DNA of 64,000 nt, taken from the NCBI GenBank assembly GCA_014281115.1, contig JACONQ010000011.1:1736001-1800000 (forward strand), in the 5' to 3' direction. Made by a program: the position numbers and the translations under genes. This DNA is from Laburnicola sp. R22_1 (taxonomy: Eukaryota; Ascomycota; Dothideomycetes; Pleosporales; Didymosphaeriaceae). Numbering within the stretch: position 1 is the first letter of the stretch; each line of letters opens with the position of its first letter. The notes beneath the pieces were generated by a model. The model worked only from the letters and a program-made list of their open reading frames with translations. It ran no database searches and had not been told where the DNA came from. This document shows positions 43,989 to 53,588 of the stretch, one piece after another.

Positions 43989-45064
43989 TCAGTCTTTCGG
44001 CCCAGAAGGCAAGGTGTTTGCTTCCTCCGTCAAGGAATAAAGCGGATCATTTATGCTCAGATCCTCCAACTTGGCCATCTCAATTGCCCACGAGAAGTCG
44101 GCATCTCTGACAAACCTGACCAGAGCCGTCTCAATGTCCTGCAGGAGCTGCATCCGGTTGCTAGCGAAGATGACATCGGCCTGGCGAAGCAATTCCGGTA
44201 GCGTGTACCCTGCCGAACGCTTCCACTTGGAGACTGCAAACTCTATCTCGATAACAGCAGCCCAGGCGATGCGAGGGGCGAGAGAATAACTGCTTTTCAT
44301 GTCGGCGAGTTGCTTGAGCTCCTTCTTGTTCCTTCCCGGCGTGGAGGCCAGTCGTTCCGACTCGACGTACCGTTTGTAGTACACGGTGCCGTCTAAACAC
44401 GGTTGGAAATTGCCGAACTGTGCCCCTTCCGCGTCCAGGATCCAATGCAGGCCATCGACCGCCTTGGCGTGGACGACAACGTGGACGGAAAACATATCTT
44501 CTCTGATTCGTCGAGGTATCCAGATGCGTCTTGTCTTTCTTGTGTCCTTGACGTGGACTAGGAGCTCTTTGCAGTCAACACCAGCGCCTACTCCCGTATT
44601 AGTACGTCCTCAATCTGGCCGAGTCTCGTAAACTTGCCTTGCAGCATTTCCATAAGGAAGTCATGGAGGTATCCAGCCGCGAAACCCAGGTGCTCAAAGT
44701 GCTTGTACGCCGACAACAAGATCTTCTTCTCCTTGTCATTTTTCACGAGGTGGCGCGGAAACGGGATGAAGGTCCCTGGCACTTTGGGACAGTCGCGTAG
44801 AATGAGCGTTCCATGGGCACGGTCGATGCTTGTAATGGTGTAGTCGAACAACTTTTCGCGCATCAGGTAATACACATCCTGCTAGAGCTGTGCTGCGCGG
44901 TGGACGGTGCGGTCCTGCTCGTTTATCCAGCAGGTTGGCTTGTGGGTGGGCCAGTGTGACTTTTGGCAGGCTTCGGAACAGTATTTGATCTTTTTGCAGC
45001 GGCCGCAGAGGTGGGCGCCTGTTTTGCCGCAGCGGGCACAGAGGCTGAAATGGAACTTGTTCAT
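43989..45064 (-). pseudogene. MYND-finger protein, stop codon plus frameshift
   Basis: The minus-strand frame starting at ATG 45064 encodes an N-terminal, complete MYND finger (CARCGKTGAHLCGRC, YCSEACQKSHWPTHKPTC). Codon 61 is TAG (44884-44882). The same frame then continues with QDVYYLMREKLFDYTITSID and KILLSAYKHFEHLGFAAGYL to a stop at 44590-44588. A one-base shift there continues as VGAGVDCKELLVHVKDTR and on through WILDAEGAQFGNF to the stop at 43989. No GT-AG pair of usable size explains either break. So a gene of about 358 codons carries two lesions. Partner and role unknown; MYND fingers mediate protein contacts. A missing G in the GGG run near 44593-44595 would explain the shift. Confidence 0.65.
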
Positions 45065-45967
45065 AGTGCTGAGCTTTTCGATGGGATGGGGAAGGATGTG
45101 CAAAGAAGACTGTTATGTTTGTTGGTTGGTAAGAATATGCAACGAATGGGCGATGGATGTGCGTTGGTGTCGCTGGGATGGAGTGTGTGTTGTCATGGAT
45201 CTCGTGAGGGTGATGTGCACTTGGCATCATGGTGAGAAGGTGGGGGTGGAGTTGAGGTAAACAAACCCTCACCCGCACTTTCCTTGATTGTTTTTCTCTT
45301 TCTATCACGTAACAACTTGTTCGACCCGCGCTGTTTTCCTTCGCCGAGCAGAGTCACACGGTAGAAGAGTAGATACAGACGGTCGGTGAAGATGGCGACG
45401 CAGCGAGTGCGATGTCAGTCGCAGGGTGCACAGATGGTTGTGGTATACGAGGGGACTACCTAGTGCAGGTGCGCTCACGTTCAAAGATGAAGAATAAGAG
45501 TCATTTTCCAGCGTATTGTCTTGTTGCGTTCCATCGGCCGGCGAGTGGACGGCCGATTCGGGCCGTGTGATGTGGATGCATGCCGAACGGATCGGCATCG
45601 AGAGACGCAAGACCATGCAGCCGAGTGGATACCCGTATGCAGCGTAAGCTGAGGTGTTCATCCACCCCTGCCCTCTTCATCCACGTTGTCGTTCGGCTGC
45701 TGCTCTGCCGAGATGCGTGAGGCGGGCGCCGGGCCGTGTTCATGTGGCAGGCGCATCGACGGGCGCGGAGGAGAGCGCTCGGGGGGGCACTGCAGCGAGG
45801 GTGCCGCGCGGCCGTGTGGGCTGCGGTGAATGTCCTCTGCGAGATGGACAAATGTCCTCTGAGCGATGGACAGAGATGGGCCGACGCCCACGGAGAGACA
45901 TTCCGGGGCCTCTCTGCGCGTCTCGCCCTCATTGGTGCGCGGCCCAGCGTGCGTGCAGCCGACCGCC

Positions 45968-46022
45968 AGCACCGCAACACCGCAAGCACCGCAAGCACCG
46001 CACCGCAAGCACCGCAAGCACG
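45968..46022 (+). repeat. CACCGCAAG tandem repeat
   Basis: About five to six copies of a 9-base unit close to CACCGCAAG, with one shortened copy. Confidence 0.75.
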
Positions 46023-46129
46023 CTGGTCGGCTTGGCGGCGCCCGCGATTCAAACGTGCAAAATCTCCACGTCCCTCCGCCGTCCGGCGAGCCGAGCCCCC
46101 TCACCGCACGCTCGCCTTCGCCCGCCTCT

Positions 46130-46165
46130 CCCCCATTCCCCATTCCCCATTCCCCATTCCCCATT
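46130..46165 (+). repeat. CCCCATT tandem repeat
   Basis: Four to five copies of the 7-base unit CCCCATT, degenerating at the right end, about 100 bases before the ATG at 46260. Confidence 0.75.
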
Positions 46166-46259
46166 TCCCATTTCCCCAGCGCTCCCCTCCTTGGTCGCCC
46201 GCCCCCGACGACGCGCCTACGCGACCCGCGACTACGCCGCCCAGGCCCCGGCCGCCCCC

Positions 46260-47078
46260 ATGGCTGCGCTCAAGAGCGACCCCGACCGCGCCCGCCCAAA
46301 GACCGAGCCCGACGACGGCCCCCTGGCCCGCGTGCTGCGCGACTTCGACGACGCCGTGCACAGCTACGAGACGGGCCTGCTGCGCTCGCTCGACGACGCG
46401 CCCGCCGTCCTGCCAGAAGCAGACCACCACAAGCGCCGCCGGCGCGCCGACGTGCGCCACGAGGCCTGCCGTCTGGCCCTCGCCGAGCTGGCCGCCACCT
46501 ACACGCGCAAGCAGATGCGCCGCTCGCTGCATGCCGCCGAGGCCCACGCCCGCCGCGTCGAGCAGCAATTGCACGCCCAGGCAGACGCTGGCGGGCCGCC
46601 CAACGACGAGGACCTGTGCGCCATCCACCAGGGCTACTTCCGCCTCTACTCGACCGAGCTCTTCGACCTGCTGGGCCAGCCCACCGACCTGCGCCTCGGC
46701 ACCCTGCGCTTCCACCGCGCCGACCCCTTGTCGCCCGACCACCATCGCCCGCACGAGCTGCGCTCCATGTCGGTCGAGCTGGCCCTGGCCGACGCCTTCT
46801 TCGTCGCCGACGCCATGGAGACGCTGCCCTACCACTCGTTCAAAGTCCCGCAGACGCCATCCCTGCAGAACCGCGGCATCCTCAGCCGGAAACCCGAGGA
46901 CAACGGCGCCTTCCCCGACTACGACTCGTGGCTGCTCTTCACCTTCCTGGGCAACGGCTGCCTGAAGCTCGAGGTGCCCATTGAAATGTGCGCCGACATC
47001 TACGGCGGGCCCTTGCGGGGGCGAGAAAACGAAGAAATACATTTCTGGGGTGTTTTTGTCGACGACGACGCACCGTAG
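46260..47078 (+). CDS. Protein of unknown function with C-terminal GNG motif
   Basis: Intronless, 272 residues from the ATG at 46260. Upstream is repeat-rich and only open through GC bias, so the earlier ATG at 45654 is not used. The first half is helical, rich in Ala, Arg, His and Asp, with a basic KRRRRADVRHE stretch near residue 60. The C-terminal part reads YDSWLLFTFLGNGCLKLEVP, then EEIHFWGVFV. The pattern F-[LM]-GNG-x-[LM]-x-L-x-V followed by a terminal EI..(F)..GV also occurs at the end of the protein at 53589-55931, suggesting a shared beta-rich domain. No enzyme motif and no signal peptide. Probably nuclear or cytosolic. Confidence 0.65.
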   Translation: MAALKSDPDRARPKTEPDDGPLARVLRDFDDAVHSYETGLLRSLDDAPAVLPEADHHKRRRRADVRHEACRLALAELAATYTRKQMRRSLHAAEAHARRVEQQLHAQADAGGPPNDEDLCAIHQGYFRLYSTELFDLLGQPTDLRLGTLRFHRADPLSPDHHRPHELRSMSVELALADAFFVADAMETLPYHSFKVPQTPSLQNRGILSRKPEDNGAFPDYDSWLLFTFLGNGCLKLEVPIEMCADIYGGPLRGRENEEIHFWGVFVDDDAP

Positions 47079-47998
47079 CGAGCCGCCCACCATCATTCCG
47101 TACACGTCGTTGCTTTGACATTTGCGCTTTGCGGGTAGAACGGTGGGGCTTGAACTTTTGGAGTTTGGCGCAATCCATAACGGGCCCGTGCAGGCTGGGA
47201 GGGTTCTGGATGCCCAGACCTGCTTTGGGGGCCGGACCAAACGAGTGCGGGGACAAGACGCACGTTTACGACTTTGACGAATCTCGTTGCTTTCTTTTTC
47301 TTTTCTCTTCTTCTTGGAACCTTTTTCTCTCTTCTAGTACCTTGTTGGAGTTTGCGTTATGGGTTTGGTCTCTTCGGAGCTGGATTTTTTTTATATGTAT
47401 ACCGGACTGGAAGTTTGGGCTTGGCTTCGGCTGCGGACTTGGTCCTCTTTTTTAGCATCGTTTCGTTTCGTCTCTATCCGCTGGTTATTTCAGTTGGTTG
47501 GTTGTTTTGTTCTGGTGAAAAAGGCGGGGAGAGAGAGATGTAGAGGGGATATATGCGTACGGTAGGGAGGAGTAGGGGGAGACGTAGACAGACAGACAGA
47601 CAGACAGGCAGACGGACGGATGAGATGAGATGGAGAGAGATGATGCGGTAGATGAAAAGCAGATAAGAGATGCATAGATTTTTTGGTCGTGGCTTCTTTT
47701 CACCTTTTGTGTTTGTGGTGTGGGGTGTGGTGTGAGACGCTAGGTTGGGTAGGTAGGATTCACTTTTGTCTGTTTGTTCAGCTTCTTTTTCACTGTCTCG
47801 TGCAGCGCGGTGCGGTGCGGTGCAGTTTACGCACCGGCCCACGTCGCCGACTGACGCCGTGTATATTTTTCCGTGTCTGTTTTTGACTTGGGTACTTTTA
47901 CTTGCCGCACCGTCAACCTCCACCTCCACCTCCACCTGACGCGCACACCACACTTATCAACCACAGCATACCACGCCAGCTAGCCAGCTAGTCTAGCT
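47079..47998. other. Intergenic, T-rich with microsatellite
   Basis: About 920 bases of 3' UTR-like T-rich sequence, an AGAC-type microsatellite (47586-47614), a CCTCCA run near 47917-47938 and the promoter of the next gene. Antisense ORFs in it have low complexity. Confidence 0.5.
47586..47614 (+). repeat. AGAC microsatellite
   Basis: About seven copies of the 4-base unit GACA/AGAC, the last ones imperfect. Confidence 0.8.
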
Positions 47999-49696
47999 AT
48001 GGCGAGTCCGCCGCGTCACGGGTACGGCCACTACGGCCACGGCCACGAGCAAGAGCAAGAGCAAACTCACCTACCTCGAGCGGCAGACGTGGACGCTATG
48101 CCAGACGCAGACGCGGATTCGGATTCCCTGACGGGGAGATTGATGGGCATGTCGCTCCATGTCGCGGCTAGGAATGCAGGTCCTGCTCTTGCTGCTACTA
48201 CGGCGGTAGCGGCGGCGGCGAGCTCATGTCGACCGCATATCATGCCGTCTGCCGCTGCCGCCCATGTGCTGCCCACACTCCCACCATTCCCAACGACTGA
48301 GACCGAGGGTGCGAGTGGGAGGTTTGCGTTTGCATTTGCGTCTACGCTGCCTGCTAAGGATACGGTTGACGCTAGCACGGGGATGGGGCTAGGCGGTGGA
48401 GGGCCGGGGGCGCTGGCTACACGTGGTGGTCAGGAGACGGGCATGAAGAAGGAGGAGAAGAAGAAGAAGCCCAGGATGAAGAAGGGGGAGGAGAGGCAGG
48501 CGCGAATGGTCACGGTCACGGAAACTTCGCCCGGCGTCGTCGAAGGCGAGACACGGGTCCGGTTCCGGGTTGTGGAGGAGAAGGAGGAAGAAGGAGAAGT
48601 TCAACGTTCTTCTCGGACGGAGATGGAGATGGAGATGGAGGTGGAGATGGAGACGCAGACGCAGACGCAGACTGCCGGCCAGAAAAAGAAGAAGACGCAG
48701 ACGCAGACGCCCGACCAGAAGAAGACGAAGACGCAGACCGCAGGCCAGAAAAAGACGCAGGCGGACATGCAACAAATGCAGGCACACGTACAAAACCTAG
48801 CACAGAAGCAGCAGGCAGAGAACCAGATCAAGCTCGCGGAGCGCAAAAAGCGCAAGCGGGAGGGCCGTCCAGCGAAGCAGCGCTTTGTGACTGAGTATAT
48901 GCAGATGGAGGAGATGGTTGGGGCGTTGGGGGGTCTCGGTCTCGGTCTTGGGGAGGGAGAGGGAGAAGGTATGTTAAGATATGCGAGAGGTCGAGGGCAC
49001 ATCAATCATGGTTTCGTATGAGTTAAGGTACTAACATGCTTGCCCACAGGAGCGAGTCTACAGACCGAGGATGCAAACACGCCTCCGACTGGCACTAGGT
49101 GGCGGGACCTCCCCCGCAAACAACAACAACAGCTCCGCCTCGCGCATAAAGAGCGCCACCGCGCGCAGGTACAGCTCAGGAAAGAAGCGAATCGAGCGTA
49201 CACGGCGGAGCGCACAGCGCAGAGGCAGAAAGAGACGGAAATAAAGCAACAAGGCCACGTCGAAGAGCAGCAGAACGAGAAAGAGAAGGAGATAAAGCAA
49301 CAACGGCACGCTGAGCTGCTGCAAAAACAGAAAGAGAGCAAACTACAACGCCTCGGACTCGCTGAGCTGCAAAACCAGCAGCTGAACCAACCCGCTTCCG
49401 CTACCCCCACCCCAGCCCAGTACCGCAAGCGTCAGCGCCGGCAGCACCGCCAGCGTGAGCGTGCGAGTTCCCTCCCTGCGGATACGAGTACGGCTATGGG
49501 TAGAAGTACAATCGACTACCAGAGTCTACCTTCGTATCAGGCGTATATGCAGGAGCCGTCGAGGGAGGCGTTGGGGGCGGTGAAGAGGGAGGTTAGGGAT
49601 CGGTTTGTCGTGACGGGTGGGAGGAGGACGGGGAGTTTGCAAGGTTTGGATGGTGCTAATGCTGTGGGTCAGGGTGAGGGGATGGAGTGTGATTAG
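47999..49696 (+). CDS. Low-complexity charged protein, unknown function
   Basis: Two exons (47999-48968, 49050-49696) across an 81-base intron give 538 residues. The N-terminal part is His/Gly/Ala-rich. The centre is Lys/Glu-rich with runs of alternating Met-Glu and Gln-Thr from microsatellites (about 48620-48745). A basic patch (ERKKRKREGRPAKQRF) near residue 280 could be a nuclear localisation signal. The second exon is a Gln/Arg/Glu-rich helix, likely a coiled coil, then a tail with YRKRQRRQHRQRER. I do not recognise a domain. Splicing joins EGEGEG to ASLQTEDAN in frame. Most likely a nuclear or nucleolar protein, inferred from charge only. Confidence 0.65.
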
Positions 49697-50942
49697 ATGG
49701 ATACAGTCGGGGTGGGATGGGATGGAGTACGAAACGGGAGGAGACATGATGTTTGAGAAAGGTTTATAGTCTGTGGCTGTGCTGTGTGTGCGTGTGGTAG
49801 ATATCTTGCTAGGTTTGGCTTAGGCCTTCATCCTGCGCAGTGTAGTTTCGACGTCTTCATTACACTGACTTGTAGAAGGCGTGTCGTAGTACAACACTTT
49901 GCTCATGGCATGCCGTGCGGTTACGAGCACCGTCTTCTACTGTTCTACCTCGTGATGTATACGTACACTTCGCCTGCCGCTGGTCTGAGTGTATAAAACA
50001 CTGGCACTCGCGCTACTATCTATCCCCTGCGATACTAACAATCACTGTAGGGCGTATAAGTATGTTTTATTTACTGTATATATATATAAATGATGTTTAC
50101 GTGTATAGCTAGCTATACCTAAGAATCGACCAGGCCACCGCTTTTTTACTATAGGTTACATAAGATACAGGTATGCTGTGCGGGTTTTAGAGCGTTGTGT
50201 ATGTATTCGTACTAAGAGGTAGGTAGGGCATGCGGATTTTGTGCGGGATGAGCGAGGGCATCAAGGGGTTGGAAGGTATGAATCTGTTTTGAGGGTGGAG
50301 TGTGGGTGTATGGAGATGGTGTAAATCTTGGAAGGCTAATAAGGTATAGAAGGTTGAGGGGATTGTGAGTGGATTGGGCAAGTAAATGAATCGAGGTGGT
50401 TTTCTCCGCTCGATGATAGAGCTTGAGGCTTGTACCTAGGTATGCTGTTGACCTTGGGAATTTTGGGCTGAGAATAGAGTACTCGGTTAGAGGGAAGGTT
50501 TAGAGTGGTTAAGGTAGTTATATGTTATAATAAAGAGGGATTTAACTGTCCCACCTAACGTGGTGATCAATGAACCATGGCGTCATGCTTCGGCTCCCTG
50601 CTTCCTAATCGCGCGCTTTTTTCTACATACTTTGGTTGTTAAACCTTACTTGCGCTGTTAACTCTTATAATTTGTAGAAGGTCAAGATGACTATAAATGA
50701 ATATGAATGAATAAAAAAATGGTGGTCAAAAAAGTTGACTTGAAATGGTTCAGATTGGGGATGTGGGGTCACCTTCTCCACATTGTGGGGAAGCCTCCAT
50801 GCTCCTCCAGCAGTAGCTCGACGCAACTCCGAAAAACATCCACGTCCGCGCATCAATCCCCAATTCCATTCCGAAATAGAACAACCCTCCATCCCACACA
50901 TCTCCCTCTACCATTGCCGCTCGTGAATCCTCCCCAACCACA
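49697..50942. other. Intergenic with dispersed repeat
   Basis: About 1.25 kb. Contains AT-rich stretches near 50.05-50.1 kb and 50.5 kb and a dispersed repeat (50571-50717) followed by the promoter of the flavoprotein gene. No gene supported. Confidence 0.5.
50571..50717 (+). repeat. Dispersed repeat, families D and C adjacent
   Basis: The first half (CGTCATGCTTCGGCTCCC ... TTTTTTCTACATACTTTGGTT) resembles 61744-61812. The second half (AGGTCAAGATGACTATAAA, then TGAATGAATA) resembles 59536-59584 and 43641-43680. This looks like one non-coding element, possibly a MITE or old LTR, present in several truncated copies. Confidence 0.55.
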
Positions 50943-52847
50943 ATGTTACCCCCTACATACCTCAACGCAGAATACCAAACCACGCACTACAACCTGTTCA
51001 AAGACTCCATCACCACACCGCTCCAGCGCGTTCTCCCCCCCGGCGTCTCGCAGTATGCCTTCGACGCAGCGCTCATCCAGTACATGGCTGCCGTCGGGCA
51101 CGAGCAGGTGCTCCAAGGCGACGCGCTGACGGAATACATTGACCCGTACGAACTGTACGAGGCAGAGGGGAAGCGGAAAATGCCCAGCGCGGCTGTCCGA
51201 CCGAAGAGCGTGGAGGAATTGAAGAGGGTGCTTGCGATTTCGAACGAGTATGCGATCCCGGTGTGGACGTTTTCGAGGGGGAAGAATTTGGGGTAAGTAG
51301 CATGTATGTTTCGACTATACTATCCCAAGGCGGAGAGGCTATTCGATCCAACTTGCAAGTCTTGCTGACACTGCACAGATACGGGGGTCCCGCGCCGCGC
51401 GTAAACGGCTCCATAGCACTCGATCTCCACCGCATGAACAAGATCCTCGACGTCAGCGCCGACTACGCCTACGCCGTCGTAGAGCCCGGCGTGACCTTCA
51501 CCGAGCTATATGACTACTGCGTCGCGCACAAGCTCAAAGTGTGGCCTTCGGTCCCATCGCTAGGATGGGGTTCCATTGTCGGAAACACGCTCGACCGCGG
51601 GACGGGCTTCACGCCCACGGCAACGCATCACCAGCACATCTGCGGCGTGGAAGCTATGCTTGCGGACGGCGACGTCGTGCGGACGGGGCAATTCGCCGTG
51701 GCTGGGTCTCCGTCATCGCACCTGTCCAAGTTTACGTTTGGGCCGAGTATAGAGGGCTTGTTTCTGCAGTCGAACTTGGGGGTTGTGACTAAGTTGGGGA
51801 TTTGGCTTACGCCGGCGCCGCAGGCTTTCATGTCTTGCTCGTTCGACATGCCTGATTTTGAAGACGTGGAGACCATCGTGGATGTTTTTGGTCCGCTGAG
51901 GAGGGATGGTCTACTGCCTAATACGGTTTATGTGTCTAACCTCGTGGAATGGCTGGGCATGATGGGCAAGCGGGAAGACTTGTGGCCTGAAGCTGGGGCT
52001 ATTCCTGAATGGCGCTTGAAGGAGTTGCAGAAGCAGCTTGATATTGGGTACTGGAATGCGAAATTCGGACTCTACGGCGCGAAGGACGTGGTGCAGGCGC
52101 ATTTCAACGAGCTGAAGAAGATTGTGGCGAAGAAGGCGCCAAAGGGCCGGTTGAGCGGCGAGATGTTCGCTGCCGAAGAGGGAGAGACGCTAGACCCTGC
52201 GAGTATTGCGGAGCCGCATGGGGGATTTTTCGTCGGTGTGCCCAGTCTGTGGAGTCTGCCCATGGTGAAGTTCCGGTTGCCGAAGAGCGGTGGAGGGATC
52301 GGAGCGCATTACGATTATAGTCCGATTATCCCGTCGAGCGGGAAGACGGTGTTGGAGTGGGTGCGGACGGCGAAAAGGTGAGTCCTCACGTTTTCTTCTT
52401 GTGGAGATGGGCGGGCTGACGTGTTGAAGGGTGTGCGAGGCCGAAGGCTTCGACCTCTTCTGCGACTTCTTCATGCATGAGCGACATGTCATTTTCGTTA
52501 ATATGATGACCTTCGACAAGACGAATGTCGCGCATCGACGCGCGGTAGAAACCATTTTTACGAATCTTTTCGAGGAGGGGAAGAAGAGGGGGTTCAGCAA
52601 GTACAGGAGTCATATTAATACCATGGGTACGTCGTCGTATATTGCGAGGCCCCCCGTAAGGTACACCCAGAGACTCACGAATGTAGATCTCGTCGCCTCG
52701 CTGTACGACTTCAACGACCATGCGTACCGTCGCTTCGTAGAGACTATCAAGGACGCACTCGATCCGAAGGGCATTTTGTCGCCGGGGAAGCAGGGCATTT
52801 GGCCGAAGCGGTTTAGGGAGGATGAGAGGCTGAAGGCGCATTTGTAG
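50943..52847 (+). CDS. VAO-type FAD-linked oxidoreductase
   Basis: Three exons (50943-51292, 51379-52377, 52430-52847) give 588 residues. The PCMH-type FAD domain covers about residues 85-290: RPKSVEELKRVLAISNEYAI, the FAD-pyrophosphate loop SRGKNLGYGGPAPRVNGSI, and GWGSIVGNTLDRGTGFTPTA. The cap domain and C-terminus follow (YDFNDHAYRRFVETIKDALDP, GILSPGKQGIWP), the usual end of vanillyl-alcohol oxidase and 4-cresol dehydrogenase relatives. These oxidise para-substituted phenols; the exact substrate is unknown. No signal peptide, so it is cytosolic or peroxisomal in expectation. Both introns are short with standard borders, and junction residues restore conserved glycine and arginine. No lesion. 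Confidence 0.92.
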
Positions 52848-53588
52848 GAGTGGGGGTGGGTCGTGTGTATTATAGGATGTTAAGATGGATGTTGGGGATT
52901 TGTTCCTACTATGCTGAAGGAAAGGCTAGCGTCCGTGCACATATAGTCTACTATTACTTCCTCCTCGTCGCGGTGAGCTCTCACTTTCATCCTCACATCG
53001 ACATCGACGTGGACATTGACTCAAATTTTGCTCGTCGAAATTACCCCACTAACTACCATGTATCCACTCCGTCCGTCGATGGCGCTGGTGAAAGTGAAGA
53101 CAACCACGCATGGCAGTGAATGTACGCCCCCGCCGCCCGCGTTGATACGACAAAGTGACCTGCCCATGCCGAAGTTTTCACACCACTCAACTTTATTTAT
53201 TTTCAAGCTGCGCCCCTCCTCATACACTTCTTCTCCACCACTCTTCTCGTCGCGTACCCGCTTTGTGACGCCGCCATCGAACGCCGCGCAACCTGAGGTA
53301 TATATCGCCAGGTACGTCGAATCCAGCCTTCCAATGCGCTGATGAAGTTGGCTAATGCATGTGCGATAGCGTACGCTTGTGGGTTGATTGCGAAAGCGAG
53401 GTGCGACGCGTCTGCGCTTGTCTTCGGTGCTGCGAGAGGTAGAAAGCTCGACTTGCAAGGCGTGTTCTTGACTGACAGTACCTAGTGGCATAGCACAATT
53501 GCGACGAGACCGCGCCTGACTTCGCTACAACAAGAAGTAGAAACCTGGACCCGCAGACCGTGTTCTCCTCTAACAGCAGCCAGTCGCC
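52848..53588. other. Intergenic
   Basis: About 740 bases with no supported gene: 3' region of the flavoprotein and 5' region of the lysine-rich protein. Confidence 0.45.

Larger units (their letters stand above)
45065..46259. other. Intergenic with tandem repeats
   Basis: About 1.2 kb between divergent genes. The right half is very GC-rich, so long ORFs are open in several frames by composition alone. Two tandem repeats lie close to the start of the next gene. Confidence 0.5.

Noticed and set aside
46101..47240. 379-codon minus-strand ORF opposite the 46260 gene
   Set aside because: It is antisense to a frame with better codon pattern, arises from high GC at third positions, and has a Val/Gly/Glu-rich composition without a domain.
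49006..49428. Cys/Ser/Phe-rich minus ORF, seemingly a secreted cysteine-rich protein
   Set aside because: Antisense of the Gln/Arg/Glu-rich coding exon; composition follows from that.
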